Shown here: piece by piece, positions 22,552-30,512 of the stretch
Layout: each line of letters starts with the position of its first letter
Numbering within the stretch: the first letter of the stretch is position 1
Assembly: GCA_900543805.1 (NCBI GenBank)
Contig: UQTE01000020.1
Coordinates: 1-45,039 of the forward strand
DNA length: 45,039 nucleotides
Origin: an uncultured Sutterella sp.
GTDB lineage: Bacteria; Pseudomonadota; Gammaproteobacteria; Burkholderiales; Burkholderiaceae_F
Direction of reading: 5' to 3'
Notes under the pieces: generated by a model
The model's database searches: none
What the model was told of the DNA's origin: nothing
The model's input: the letters and a program-made list of their open reading frames with translations, nothing else
Made by a program: the position numbers and the translations under genes

Positions 22552-22953
22552 ATGAGAACACGCAATCTTCTTCTGGCCTTTGCCCTCGCCTCCGTCTTTG
22601 CGGGCGGCGCCATGGCGCAGACCTACGTCGTCAACATCACGGCTCCGGGCGGCCATTCCTTCGGCTCCTACGGGAACACCAACGCCGTGCACGCCGCGGC
22701 GAACGCCATCCGCGAAATCGCGAGGACCGTCCCCGAAGCGGTCGTGAGCGACTTCAACGGCGGCGCCACGGTGAACGCCATTGCGACCGACGCAACCTTC
22801 CGCGTGACGGTGCCCGACAGCAAGGACCTTCGTGCGCAGATCGAGAAGGCCGTCGAAACGGGCGTGAAGCGTGAAAACGACTTCCGCGGCGTGAAGGCGG
22901 GCGACCTTGCGGCGGGCGGCACGCCCGCGCACGTGCGCTACACGATCAAGTGA
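22552..22953 (+). CDS. Small exported protein consisting of an M20 dimerisation (lid) domain
   Basis: The 133-residue protein has a signal peptide (cleavage about residue 22, AMA-Q). The rest corresponds to the M20 dimerisation domain alone: VVNITAPGGHSFGSYG (26-41, H35), a helix NAVHAAANAIREIA, then GGATVNAI (70-77) and a final strand. It has no zinc-binding catalytic domain. GGGAGG lies 6 bp before the ATG. It follows the M20 peptidase by 11 bp and precedes a terminator, so the two are surely cotranscribed. It supplies exactly the motif the peptidase lacks. A trans-acting lid or subunit is the natural inference; a decayed peptidase copy is the alternative. Confidence 0.8.
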   Translation: MRTRNLLLAFALASVFAGGAMAQTYVVNITAPGGHSFGSYGNTNAVHAAANAIREIARTVPEAVVSDFNGGATVNAIATDATFRVTVPDSKDLRAQIEKAVETGVKRENDFRGVKAGDLAAGGTPAHVRYTIK

Positions 22954-22980
22954 CCGACGGTCACCGCTGACCGCTTCCGA

Positions 22981-23015
22981 ACCTCCGGCTCGCCTCGGGC
23001 CGGAGGTGTGTTTTC
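22981..23015 (+). terminator. Terminator of the M20 peptidase-lid operon
   Basis: ACCTCCGGC (22981-22989) pairs perfectly with GCCGGAGGT (22999-23007). TGTGTTTT follows. Confidence 0.75.
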
Positions 23016-23213
23016 TCGGGGGATGCGGCGGTTGCGCTCGAAACCTTCCGACCCCCGAATCCCCGTCGGAAACTCGGTGCCAAAACTTTTTCCAGCCTGC
23101 CCGATCCTCCCGTCGGATTTGCGTCTTCACCCGCATCCCGATAGACTTTTCAGCGTTTGAATCGAATTTTTTGCGCCGCCTCGAAAGCGTCCGGCGGCGC
23201 GACGGGAGACTTC

Positions 23214-24581
23214 ATGCGTTCGGCCCAGCAAGCCCTCGACCGCGACTTTTCGCTTTTCGGACAACTGCGCTTCGTGTCGCCGCGCATCGGCATGTCGCTT
23301 TTCATCATGTCCTACCTGGTCGCGGACGGCGTTCTGATCGCCCACTACCTCGGCACGACGGCGCTCGCGGCGCTCAACCTCACCTTCCCCATCGCAGGGG
23401 TGATGTCGGCGGGCGGGATCATGCTGAGCAGCGGCGGAAGCTCCGTCGTTTCGCGACGTCTGGGCGCGGACCGTCTTGAGGACGCCCACTCGGCCTTCAC
23501 GACGATTCTCTGGGCGGAAGCGATCCTCGGAGCGCTTCTGGGCTTTTTCGGGTGGCTCTTCATGGATCCGCTCTTCGCCTTTCTCGGAATCGACGACGAG
23601 CTCGTTCCGCTCGCGGCCGCGTATCAGGCGGTGGTGTTCCTAGGGCAACCCCTGCTCCTTCTCAGCTTTGCCGTGCAGACCTTCTTCACGACGGCGGGCT
23701 ACCCGAAGTTCGGTCTCTACTCCTCGATCGCCTCGGGCGTGACGAACGTCGTGCTCGACATTTTTTTCATGGGGCCGCTCGAAATGGGGATGGCCGGCGC
23801 CGCCTGGGCGACCGTCATCTCGTGGTTCGTGACGGGCCTCACGGGCGTCGCCTTCTTCGGGCGCAAGAATGCGCCGCTGCAGTTCCGGCGCGGGGTCTTT
23901 GAATGGCGCGCCATCAAGAACGCCGTGACGAGCGGCTTTGCGGAAATGGTTTCGAGCCTCTCGCACGCCGTGACGCTCTTTCTTTTCAACCGCGCCTTCA
24001 AGGGAATGCTCGGCATCGACGGCGTGGCCGCGCTCACGATCGCATCCTACTCGACCTACGTCTTCAATTCGGTCTTCTACGGCTTTTCGGAAGCGACCGC
24101 CGCGATCATCGGCTTCAAGTACGGCCGCAAGGACTGGGCGGGGCTCAAGAAGGTCTTCGGGAACGCCGCGAAGACGGCCTTGGCCTTCTCGGGGCTGAGC
24201 TTTCTTCTCTCGATTCTCTTTTACGAACCCGTGCTGGCGGTCTTCACGGCGCCGGGCACGAACGTCTACGCGATCGTGGCGGGAAGCTTCACGCTCTACG
24301 CGACGACCCTCCTTTTCTCGGGCTCGAACATGTTCGCCGCGTACTTCTTCACGGCGTTTGGCGACGGGCGTCGAGCGGCGATTCTGTCCTTCTGCCGCAC
24401 CTTCCTCTTCATGATCCTCGCGATCGAAACGTTGCCGCTCCTTCTGGGCGAACCCGGGCTCTGGCTCGCGCTCCCCGCGTCCGAATGCCTCTCCTTTGCG
24501 ACGGCCCTCGTCTTCATCGTCACGAACGCCCGCCGCTACGGCTACGACGGCCGCCCGGCGCTCCTCATCCGGGAAGGCTGA
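23214..24581 (+). CDS. MATE-family efflux transporter
   Basis: The 455-residue protein has about twelve hydrophobic segments in two similar halves, typical of MATE (MatE/NorM-type) cation- or proton-driven antiporters. ATG 23214 is supported by GGGAG 7 bp upstream; an earlier TTG in frame lacks a ribosome-binding site. The gene stands alone between two terminators. The substrate is unknown; relatives export drugs, dyes or metabolites. Confidence 0.85.
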   Translation: MRSAQQALDRDFSLFGQLRFVSPRIGMSLFIMSYLVADGVLIAHYLGTTALAALNLTFPIAGVMSAGGIMLSSGGSSVVSRRLGADRLEDAHSAFTTILWAEAILGALLGFFGWLFMDPLFAFLGIDDELVPLAAAYQAVVFLGQPLLLLSFAVQTFFTTAGYPKFGLYSSIASGVTNVVLDIFFMGPLEMGMAGAAWATVISWFVTGLTGVAFFGRKNAPLQFRRGVFEWRAIKNAVTSGFAEMVSSLSHAVTLFLFNRAFKGMLGIDGVAALTIASYSTYVFNSVFYGFSEATAAIIGFKYGRKDWAGLKKVFGNAAKTALAFSGLSFLLSILFYEPVLAVFTAPGTNVYAIVAGSFTLYATTLLFSGSNMFAAYFFTAFGDGRRAAILSFCRTFLFMILAIETLPLLLGEPGLWLALPASECLSFATALVFIVTNARRYGYDGRPALLIREG

Positions 24582-24602
24582 CAAACCGGTCGCCCCAACG
24601 CA

Positions 24603-24640
24603 AAGACGCCGCCCGAACAAGCCGGAGCGGCGTCTTTTCT
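24603..24640. terminator. Bidirectional terminator between the MATE and BOF genes
   Basis: A perfect 10-bp stem, AAGACGCCGC (24603-24612) with GCGGCGTCTT (24627-24636), runs into TTTTCTCTTT on the plus strand. On the minus strand a shorter T run (CTTTGCGTT) follows. It can serve both convergent genes. Confidence 0.88.
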
Positions 24641-24672
24641 CTTTCCTCAACAGAAAGGAACGGAATGTCTCT

Positions 24673-25029
24673 TTACTGGACGATGCGCAGGATTTCCACG
24701 TCGATCTTCGGCGCGCCGATCAGATCGCGGTCGATTTCACCCTGGAGTTCCACCTTCGTCTTTTCGTTCACCTGAACGTTCATGAAAAGATCGTCGTCGA
24801 TTTCAGCCGTGATCGAACCCGTTTCATCCTGGAAGATGTAGCGTTCGTCGCCGACCTTCTTCATGATGAAGCCCGTGACGCGAAAGCCCTGATCGTCGAT
24901 GCCGTCGTCGAGAATGACCTGAACCTTCTCGAGCGTCGGACCGGCGGAGGGGCCCGTGTAGGCGGCCTGCGCGGCACCGGCGGTCAGACCTGCGGCGAGG
25001 GTCAGGGCAATCAAAGCTTTGGCTTTCAT
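24673..25029 (-). CDS. Exported BOF (YgiW/YdeI-type OB-fold) protein
   Basis: The 118-residue protein has a signal peptide (about 1-23, AAQA-A) and a single OB-fold of the BOF family, recognised by KVGDERYIFQDETGSITAEI followed by paired strands. E. coli relatives YgiW and YdeI are small periplasmic stress-tolerance proteins. AAGGAGA precedes the ATG at 25029; the longer in-frame start would spoil the signal peptide. It is the sole gene of its unit, with a sigma-70-like promoter just upstream. Confidence 0.85.
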   Translation of the reverse strand: MKAKALIALTLAAGLTAGAAQAAYTGPSAGPTLEKVQVILDDGIDDQGFRVTGFIMKKVGDERYIFQDETGSITAEIDDDLFMNVQVNEKTKVELQGEIDRDLIGAPKIDVEILRIVQ

Positions 25030-25062
25030 GATGGTTCTCCTTGTTGATTTCGCCATGCCTTC

Positions 25063-25091
25063 AATCTATCAGACGAAATCCCTTCGTCCAA
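25063..25091 (-). promoter_or_regulatory. Sigma-70-like promoter of the BOF gene
   Basis: On the minus strand, TTGGAC (25091-25086) and TAGATT (25068-25063) are separated by exactly 17 bp. The start codon lies 34 bp downstream of the -10 box. Confidence 0.45.
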
Positions 25092-25166
25092 GCGCAAAAT
25101 GAAAGGAGAATCGTTTCAGATGTAACGAAGGGTTTTTATCGCGCCCTCCTTCTAACACAACTTTAC

Positions 25167-25187
25167 TTTCCTTGAAAATCAAGGAAA
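25167..25187 (-). promoter_or_regulatory. Dyad upstream of the BOF gene
   Basis: TTTCCTTG-AAAAT-CAAGGAAA is a perfect 8+5+8 inverted repeat in an AT-rich gap between holB and the BOF gene. It is a candidate operator or 3'-end hairpin. No T run follows. Confidence 0.35.
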
Positions 25188-25288
25188 AAGTTACCAAAAC
25201 AAAGCTTCTATTTCGATTTATATAAGCAACCGGATCGCTGGGAAAGGGGCCCCCTCCCCGCGAAAGATTCCCCGACGTTTTCCGCTTT

Positions 25289-26314
25289 TCAGGAAAGCGC
25301 CACGACGAGGTGCAGACAAAGCGCCTCGGTGACGTTCTTGACGTTGAGCGGATGCTCGGAATGTCGGTTACGCTCGAGAAGATCGTCGTAGAGGGCGAGA
25401 AGTTTTTCCTCGGACGCCCCCGACGCCTGCCGCGCGAGCGTGTTGGCCTCAAGCGGGAAAAAGAGCGGATCGAGCCCCGACTTCACCCGCACGAGGTCCG
25501 TCGCCCAACGCGTGAAGTAGTAAAGCACCGCCGGCACCGTGAGGCCCTTCGTGACGCCGCGCACGATGTCGTCGGGCGTGAGCGCGGCACCCCGGCGCAG
25601 AAGGTTCAATAGCGCCTTTTCGTCCTCTTCGGGGAGCGTAAGGCCCGAGACGTCTTCGAGCGCCAGAAGGGGCGAGCCGCCAGCGAGCGCCAGGCGGCGC
25701 TCGGCGTCGTCGACGCCCTTTTCCCTGAGCCAGGCCAGAGCCTCGGCCTTTGCGGGAAGCGTCAGGCGAAAGAGCCGCGAACGACTCCGAATCGTCGGGA
25801 GCACGGCGTCGAGTTCTTCGGTGACGAGAAGGAAAGTGCACTCGGACGGAGGCTCCTCAATCGACTTCAGCAAGGCCGCGGCCGCTTCGGCGCGCACCAT
25901 TTCGGCGGGGTAGATGACGACGATTCGCCGTCCGCCCTGATTGGCCGTGAGTTCGAGAAAGTCCCCGAGCGCCTTCACCTGCGGAAGGAGAATTTCGCGC
26001 GAGAGCGTCTTTCTCGTCGACGACGAGGATTCGGGCTGCGCAAAGGGAAGATCCTTGGCGAGCGCAAAGTATTCGGGCACGATCACGCGAAGGTCGGGGT
26101 GCGTCCCCGCGCGCGTCAGTTCGCACCCGCGGCAGTGCCCGCAGGGTTCGCCTTCGGGCCCGGGATGGTGACAAAGAAGGCTCTTCGCGAATTCATAAGC
26201 GAGCTCGAACCCGCCCGCCCCTCGCGGACCGTAAAGAAGCATCGCGTTCGGAAGCGTCGCGCGCTGTCGCGAGAGCGCCGCGGCCGCGGGCTTGAGCCAG
26301 GGATAGGGAATCAT
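25289..26314 (-). CDS. holB: DNA polymerase III subunit delta prime
   Basis: The 341-residue protein is the delta-prime clamp-loader subunit. Its AAA+ region has a degenerate P-loop, GPRGAGG (29-35), without the lysine, as expected for the non-hydrolysing subunit. A zinc module follows: C48, C58, C61, C64. SIEEPP and TIRSRSR motifs are present. ATG 26314 overlaps the tmk stop by 4 bp (ATGA). It is last in the mltG-tmk-holB run, an order conserved widely in proteobacteria. Confidence 0.93.
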   Translation of the reverse strand: MIPYPWLKPAAAALSRQRATLPNAMLLYGPRGAGGFELAYEFAKSLLCHHPGPEGEPCGHCRGCELTRAGTHPDLRVIVPEYFALAKDLPFAQPESSSSTRKTLSREILLPQVKALGDFLELTANQGGRRIVVIYPAEMVRAEAAAALLKSIEEPPSECTFLLVTEELDAVLPTIRSRSRLFRLTLPAKAEALAWLREKGVDDAERRLALAGGSPLLALEDVSGLTLPEEDEKALLNLLRRGAALTPDDIVRGVTKGLTVPAVLYYFTRWATDLVRVKSGLDPLFFPLEANTLARQASGASEEKLLALYDDLLERNRHSEHPLNVKNVTEALCLHLVVALS

Positions 26315-26949
26315 GCCTCTTCTCCCTTGCGGCGCACGAGCGATTTGACCCACTCGGCGATTTCGCGCTCGATTTCGTCGACGGAATGCTCGGCATTTAC
26401 GATGAGGAAACGTTCCGGTTGGCGCTTTGCACGATCGAGATAGGCCTCACGCACCCGCGCGAAAAATTCCGCACTTTCGCTCTCAAAACGATCGGAACCA
26501 CGCGAACGGAAAGCACGGCGCGCGGCCGCCGCCTCGGGAGAAAGATCAAAGAGCACCGTCCCGTCGGGGCGGAAGGCCCCGAGCGTCCAGGTTTCCAAGG
26601 CCTCGACCTCCGAGCCGGAAAAGCCCTTGCCGCCCACCTGATAGGCGTAGGTCGCGTCCGTAAAGCGGTCGGAGAGCACCCAGGTGTCCGACGCCAAGGC
26701 CGGAAGAATCTTCGTTTCGGCGTGTTCCGCACGGGCCGCAAAAAAGAGAAGCGTCTCCGTTTTCGGCGTCATGTCGTCCGCGAGCAGAAGACCCCGGATC
26801 TTTTCGCCCACGGGCGTGCCGCCCGGCTCGCGCGTCACGAGCACGCTTTCGCCCTGCTCCTCCAAACGCTTGGCGAGTCTTTCGATCTGCGTCGACTTGC
26901 CGGCGCCGTCGATGCCTTCAAAGGTGATGAAGAGGGGACTGTGTGTCAC
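26311..26949 (-). CDS. tmk: Thymidylate kinase
   Basis: The 212-residue enzyme phosphorylates dTMP to dTDP in the cytoplasm. It has the P-loop GIDGAGKST (12-20), TREPGGTPVGE (about 40-50) and a DR-Y motif (LSDRFTDATYAYQ). The start codon is GTG (26949), overlapping the mltG stop by 4 bp (GTGA), so translation is coupled on both sides. Confidence 0.95.
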   Translation of the reverse strand: MTHSPLFITFEGIDGAGKSTQIERLAKRLEEQGESVLVTREPGGTPVGEKIRGLLLADDMTPKTETLLFFAARAEHAETKILPALASDTWVLSDRFTDATYAYQVGGKGFSGSEVEALETWTLGAFRPDGTVLFDLSPEAAAARRAFRSRGSDRFESESAEFFARVREAYLDRAKRQPERFLIVNAEHSVDEIEREIAEWVKSLVRRKGEEA

Positions 26950-28469
26950 TTGGAGTCCTTGTTCTTGATGCGTTGGTTCTTATTCAGAATGAAGCGCCGC
27001 ACCGCGCGGTTGTGTTCGGCGAGCGTGCGCGAGAATTCGCTCGTGCCGTCGCCGCGCGCGACGAAGTAGAGGTACTTCGTGTCGGCGGGATGCACGGCCG
27101 CCTCGATCGAGGCCTTCGAGGGCATCGCGATCGGCGTGGGCGGGAGCGTATTCATGGTGTAGGTATTGTAGGGAGTCGGACGGCGAAGATCGGCGCGCGT
27201 CAGATTGCCGTTGAATTCGGGCCCGATCCCGTAGATCACCGTCGGGTCGGTCTGAAGGGGCATCCCGCGCTTCAGACGATTGTGAAAGACCGAACTCACC
27301 TTCGTACGGTCGGCGTCGACCGAGGTCTCCTTCTCGATGATCGAGGCGAGAATGAGGGCTTCGTACGGGGTCTTCAGGACCGAATCCGCGGGGCGCGTCG
27401 CCCAGGCGGCTTCGAGCGTTTCCTTTTGACGGCGGTAGGCCTGACGCCAGAGCGCAAGATCGTCGGTACCCGAGCTGTAGCGGTAGGTGTCGGGCGCAAA
27501 CCACCCTTCGGGGCTCATCCCTTCGGGGAGCCCCACGGCTTTTGCGAAGGCCGCGGCGTCGAGAGCCGAGGTCTTTCCTTCGAGTTCTTCGGCCGCGCCG
27601 AAGACTTTGCGCACCTCCCAGATGGGTGCGCCGTCGGGAATGCGAACGGAACGGTCGAGAAGCGGCAGCCCCGTCAGGATGTCGATCACGCCCGCGTGGG
27701 TCGTCCCTTCGGGAAAGCGAAAGACGCCCGAATGCATGGGCGCGGTCGTTTTGGGATGAAGCCGGAAGGCAAAGCGCATGAGGTTTTCATCGAGCTCGAA
27801 TCCCGCTTCCTTCAAGCGCAGGACGGCGCTTCGCATCGTGTCGCCCGGGCGCACGCGGATGTCGACGGCACGCCCTGCGGCGCCGTCCTTCACGACCTCC
27901 ACGCCCGCGCCTTCGCGAATCGCGACGGGCTCTTCGAAAATTTTCTTTTTCCCCTGGGTGTAGAGCACTCCGACCGCCGCGGCGGCAAGGAGGATCAAAA
28001 CGAGAAGAGCAAGAAGAACCTTCCCCGCAAGACCTCGCTTTTTGGCGGGCGCCTCCGCAGGAAGGGTATCGGCCCCGTTCATCGCGGCGTCGGCGGTTTC
28101 CGAGGTTTTCTGCGGAACCGTTTCGGCGTCGGCGTCCTTCGAAGGTTCCGCCTCGGCCGGGTCGGACGGCTTTGCGACCGACTCCGGAGCGGCCGCGTCG
28201 TCGGGAGAGGATGCCTTTTCCTCGGACTCGTCAGACGTTGCGGACGCGTATTCGGACGCGGCGGCTTCCGGCGAAACGTCCTCTGCGGGGTCCATTTCTT
28301 CCAAAGCGTTTTCCGGACGGTCGGCGTCGGCCGCCGGGTCTTCGGACAGCCCCTCTTTGGGATGGACTTCGGGCTCGGCCGGTCGGGATTCGGGCGCAGG
28401 TTCCCCGGGGATCTCGGGGGCTGCGGCCCGGTCTTCGTCGTTTCGGTCGGGATCAATCTTTTCGGACAC
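26946..28469 (-). CDS. mltG: MltG endolytic murein transglycosylase with long acidic N-terminal extension
   Basis: The 507-residue protein cleaves nascent peptidoglycan strands at the outer face of the inner membrane. One membrane helix (about 148-170) precedes a LysM-like region and the YceG domain. The catalytic glutamate is E379 in LASIIEKET. Residues 1-145 are a cytoplasmic, very acidic Pro/Ala/Glu/Asp/Ser-rich segment, probably disordered and far longer than the short tail of E. coli MltG. The apparent start is GTG. It is divergent from ygfZ and coupled to tmk. Confidence 0.9.
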   Translation of the reverse strand: MSEKIDPDRNDEDRAAAPEIPGEPAPESRPAEPEVHPKEGLSEDPAADADRPENALEEMDPAEDVSPEAAASEYASATSDESEEKASSPDDAAAPESVAKPSDPAEAEPSKDADAETVPQKTSETADAAMNGADTLPAEAPAKKRGLAGKVLLALLVLILLAAAAVGVLYTQGKKKIFEEPVAIREGAGVEVVKDGAAGRAVDIRVRPGDTMRSAVLRLKEAGFELDENLMRFAFRLHPKTTAPMHSGVFRFPEGTTHAGVIDILTGLPLLDRSVRIPDGAPIWEVRKVFGAAEELEGKTSALDAAAFAKAVGLPEGMSPEGWFAPDTYRYSSGTDDLALWRQAYRRQKETLEAAWATRPADSVLKTPYEALILASIIEKETSVDADRTKVSSVFHNRLKRGMPLQTDPTVIYGIGPEFNGNLTRADLRRPTPYNTYTMNTLPPTPIAMPSKASIEAAVHPADTKYLYFVARGDGTSEFSRTLAEHNRAVRRFILNKNQRIKNKDSK

Positions 28470-28622
28470 GGCTGAGCCTTCGATGGAAGAAAAACCCTGA
28501 CAGTATACGGGACGAAATGTGTCGCGGCGGTGACGTTTTTTGTCCGCGGCGCAGAAAATGCGCCTCTGGGCGGGCCCGCCGTGCTATCGTTGCAGAACTT
28601 TTTCCTCAAAGGATTTTTTCTT

Positions 28623-29582
28623 ATGACGCAAGCCAATCACCCCGCCTTCGTGCGCCTTTCGAGTCTCGGCGTCACCACCGTGACGGGAAAGGACGCTCTT
28701 GCCTTCCTGCACGGCCAGTTCACGAACCGTCTGCAGCCGCTTGGGAAACGTGCGCCGCTCGCGGGCTACTGCTCCCCCAAGGGCCGCCTTCTCGCCACGA
28801 TGCGCGTCTGGGGCGAAGGGGACGCGATCTCGCTTCTTCTCCCCAAGTCGGTCGAACCCGCGTTTCTGAAGCGCATCCGCATGTACGTACTGCGCTCCGA
28901 CGTCCACTTTGCCGCGGACGAAGACCGCACGCTGCTCGCGGGGTTCGGCGAAGAAGCCGAAACGCTCCTCAAGGACCGTCTTGCCGCCGCCGGCGCGGAA
29001 CTCCCCGCCGAGAACGAAGCCGCGGTTACGCCCGACCTCACGGTCGTGCGCGTCCCCGACTCGCCGGATCTTCCGGGCGTGGCCCGCGCGGGCGTCCGCT
29101 ATCTCGCGCTCGTCAAGGATGCCGAATCCTTTTGCGCCGCCGAGGACGACTCCTACTGGTGGGCGACCGAAGCCGCCGCCGGCATCGGCTCCGTCTTTGC
29201 CGCAACGGTCGACCGCTTCGTTCCGCAGTCGATCAACTACGAGCTCACCGACGGGGTCGTCTTCAACAAGGGCTGCTACCCCGGTCAGGAAGTGGTGTCG
29301 CGCATTCAGCATCTGGGGACGCCTTCGCGCCGCATGGCCCTGGGGCTCGCGCAAACGCCGGTTCTCCCGGAAGCCGGTGCGGGCCTGTACGCCCTGAAGG
29401 GAGGAGCGCGCACGCCGTCGGGCGACGTCGTCTTCGCCGTACGGGGCGAAAACGCCGCGGCGGTCCTCGTTTCGCTTCCGACGGGCGACTTCGGGCACGA
29501 ATTGTCGCTCGACGCGGAAGGCGGGATCCCCGTCAAGCTCGTGCCGCTTCCCTACGAAATCCGCAACGTGCTCGACAGCTGA
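28623..29582 (+). CDS. ygfZ: YgfZ/GcvT-like folate-binding Fe-S assembly protein
   Basis: The 319-residue protein carries the family signature KGCYPGQE (216-223). YgfZ binds tetrahydrofolate and supports maturation or repair of certain Fe-S enzymes such as MiaB. ATG 28623 begins the conserved N-terminus (AFVRLSSLGV, then GKDALAFLHGQFTN). Its divergent position next to mltG-tmk-holB is a familiar betaproteobacterial arrangement. A strong terminator follows. Confidence 0.92.
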   Translation: MTQANHPAFVRLSSLGVTTVTGKDALAFLHGQFTNRLQPLGKRAPLAGYCSPKGRLLATMRVWGEGDAISLLLPKSVEPAFLKRIRMYVLRSDVHFAADEDRTLLAGFGEEAETLLKDRLAAAGAELPAENEAAVTPDLTVVRVPDSPDLPGVARAGVRYLALVKDAESFCAAEDDSYWWATEAAAGIGSVFAATVDRFVPQSINYELTDGVVFNKGCYPGQEVVSRIQHLGTPSRRMALGLAQTPVLPEAGAGLYALKGGARTPSGDVVFAVRGENAAAVLVSLPTGDFGHELSLDAEGGIPVKLVPLPYEIRNVLDS

Positions 29583-29609
29583 GGGGAGCGTTCTCTGCGC
29601 TGCAACTCG

Positions 29610-29641
29610 GGGACGTCTTGCGAGAAGGCGTCCCTTTTTTT
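29610..29641 (+). terminator. Terminator of ygfZ
   Basis: GGGACGTC (29610-29617) pairs with GGCGTCCC (29627-29634), one G-T pair, followed directly by seven T. Confidence 0.9.
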
Positions 29642-29939
29642 CGCCTTATTCCCTGCGGGCCCGAAACTTTTCGCCGTCCGATCCGCTCGGGCGCGTCCTC
29701 TTCTTCCCTTCACTCCAAGATCCGAAACACGGCGTTCCGGAAACCGGAATCAGATTTCATCCGACTTCCTTTTTGACATTCGCATAACTAAAGACCTTCA
29801 TTCCTCGGCAACGCCCGATCCAATCGACAACGATGCACTTTCCGCCCTCATCCCCTACAAAATTCCGAGATTTTCTGATCTCAATCATAAAAAGACACCT
29901 CTTTTACACGAAATAAGCGTGATTCATTGATATTTGTCA
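29642..29939. other. Non-coding stretch upstream of the speF leader
   Basis: This spacer grows AT-rich towards its right end. No conserved protein was seen. TTGAT-ATTT-GTCAT (29927-29940) matches the FNR half-site rule partly and could contribute to anaerobic control of the downstream operon. Confidence 0.35.
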
Positions 29940-29969
29940 TTGCTTTTTAGGCGTTTCCATTGATAGGAT
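29940..29969 (+). promoter_or_regulatory. Putative promoter of the leader-speF-potE operon
   Basis: TTGCTT (29940-29945) and TAGGAT (29964-29969) have an 18-bp spacer. They would start transcription near 29976, at the foot of the following hairpin and about 50 bp before the leader ORF. Confidence 0.35.
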
Positions 29970-29983
29970 ATCGTCATTCGGTA

Positions 29984-30009
29984 CGGCGCCACCCGGTGCC
30001 GCGATTTTT
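29984..30009 (+). promoter_or_regulatory. Hairpin with T tail in the 5' leader
   Basis: CGGCGCC-ACCC-GGTGCCG (29984-30001; one G-T pair) is followed by CGATTTTT. It looks like a compact intrinsic terminator but lies between the putative promoter and the leader ORF. It may attenuate, or protect the 5' end. Confidence 0.45.
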
Positions 30010-30024
30010 CCAAGAGGTGTCAAC

Positions 30025-30147
30025 ATGTGCGTTTACAATGCTGATAGCTCACTATGTAACGTGGGCATGCGCCGAACATGTCATCTGATGTGCTTCGCGC
30101 TCCGAACCTGTTTCGACTTTGCGCGCTTCGCCACCGACACAATTTAA
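30025..30147 (+). CDS. speFL: SpeFL-like leader (arrest) peptide controlling ornithine decarboxylase
   Basis: This 40-codon ORF starts with ATG and ends with TAA; AGAGGTGT lies a few bases upstream. Residues 16-32 read RRTCHLMCFALRTCFDF. From memory, E. coli SpeFL has RRTTHIMKFAHRNSFDF at residues 12-28; 11 of these 17 positions are identical, and a further F follows shortly after in both. SpeFL is a 34-residue peptide that captures ornithine in the ribosome exit tunnel, stalls, and thereby relieves Rho-dependent termination before speF. Here the next genes are indeed speF and potE. Differences: a longer N-terminus, five cysteines, and a different C-terminus (eight residues after FDF rather than six). 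The gene is far too short for routine annotation. Confidence 0.85.
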   Translation: MCVYNADSSLCNVGMRRTCHLMCFALRTCFDFARFATDTI

Positions 30148-30260
30148 TCCTCCGCCTCTCGGTCGCGCCGCAGCTTTCTTCGGCCGCGCACCGTGCCTTT
30201 GTCCGACCGCTTTTCTCCACCCAAGCGTTCCGGACTCCTCTCCCGATTTCTTTCTTTTAA
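30148..30260 (+). promoter_or_regulatory. Pyrimidine-rich, Rho-utilisation-like leader segment
   Basis: Directly after the leader-ORF stop, C and T strongly dominate and purines are sparse, with repeated YC dinucleotides (for example around 30148-30160 and 30205-30250). This is the composition of a Rho-loading (rut) region. Its position matches the E. coli speF model, where Rho terminates transcription unless a stalled leader ribosome covers the RNA. Inference from composition and context. Confidence 0.5.
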
Positions 30261-30426
30261 ACGTCCTCGACGGACCGGTTGCGACCTGCTCGTGAAATCG
30301 GCAGCGTTCCGCGCACCCTTCCCGCCGATCGTCGCGTACGCCTGTTCGTCCGCTCCTTTTTGATGTACGGCGGAATCGTCTCGTGCGACTCGAGAAAGCA
30401 GATTCGGGAACCACAATTCCGCTTTT

Positions 30427-30480
30427 CGCGTGATGGCACACGACTGCCAGGGGAATATGCACCCTGAATTCCGTCACGCG
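30427..30480 (+). promoter_or_regulatory. Structured element just upstream of speF
   Basis: CGCGTGATGG (30427-30436) pairs with CCGTCACGCG (30471-30480), ten pairs including one T-G. A nested CAGGG...CCCTG hairpin lies inside. It ends about 20 bp before the speF Shine-Dalgarno (GTGAGG). It may be part of the attenuation mechanism or an mRNA-stabilising structure. Confidence 0.45.
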
Positions 30481-30512
30481 CCAAAACCAAATTTCTCTGT
30501 GAGGATTACAAA

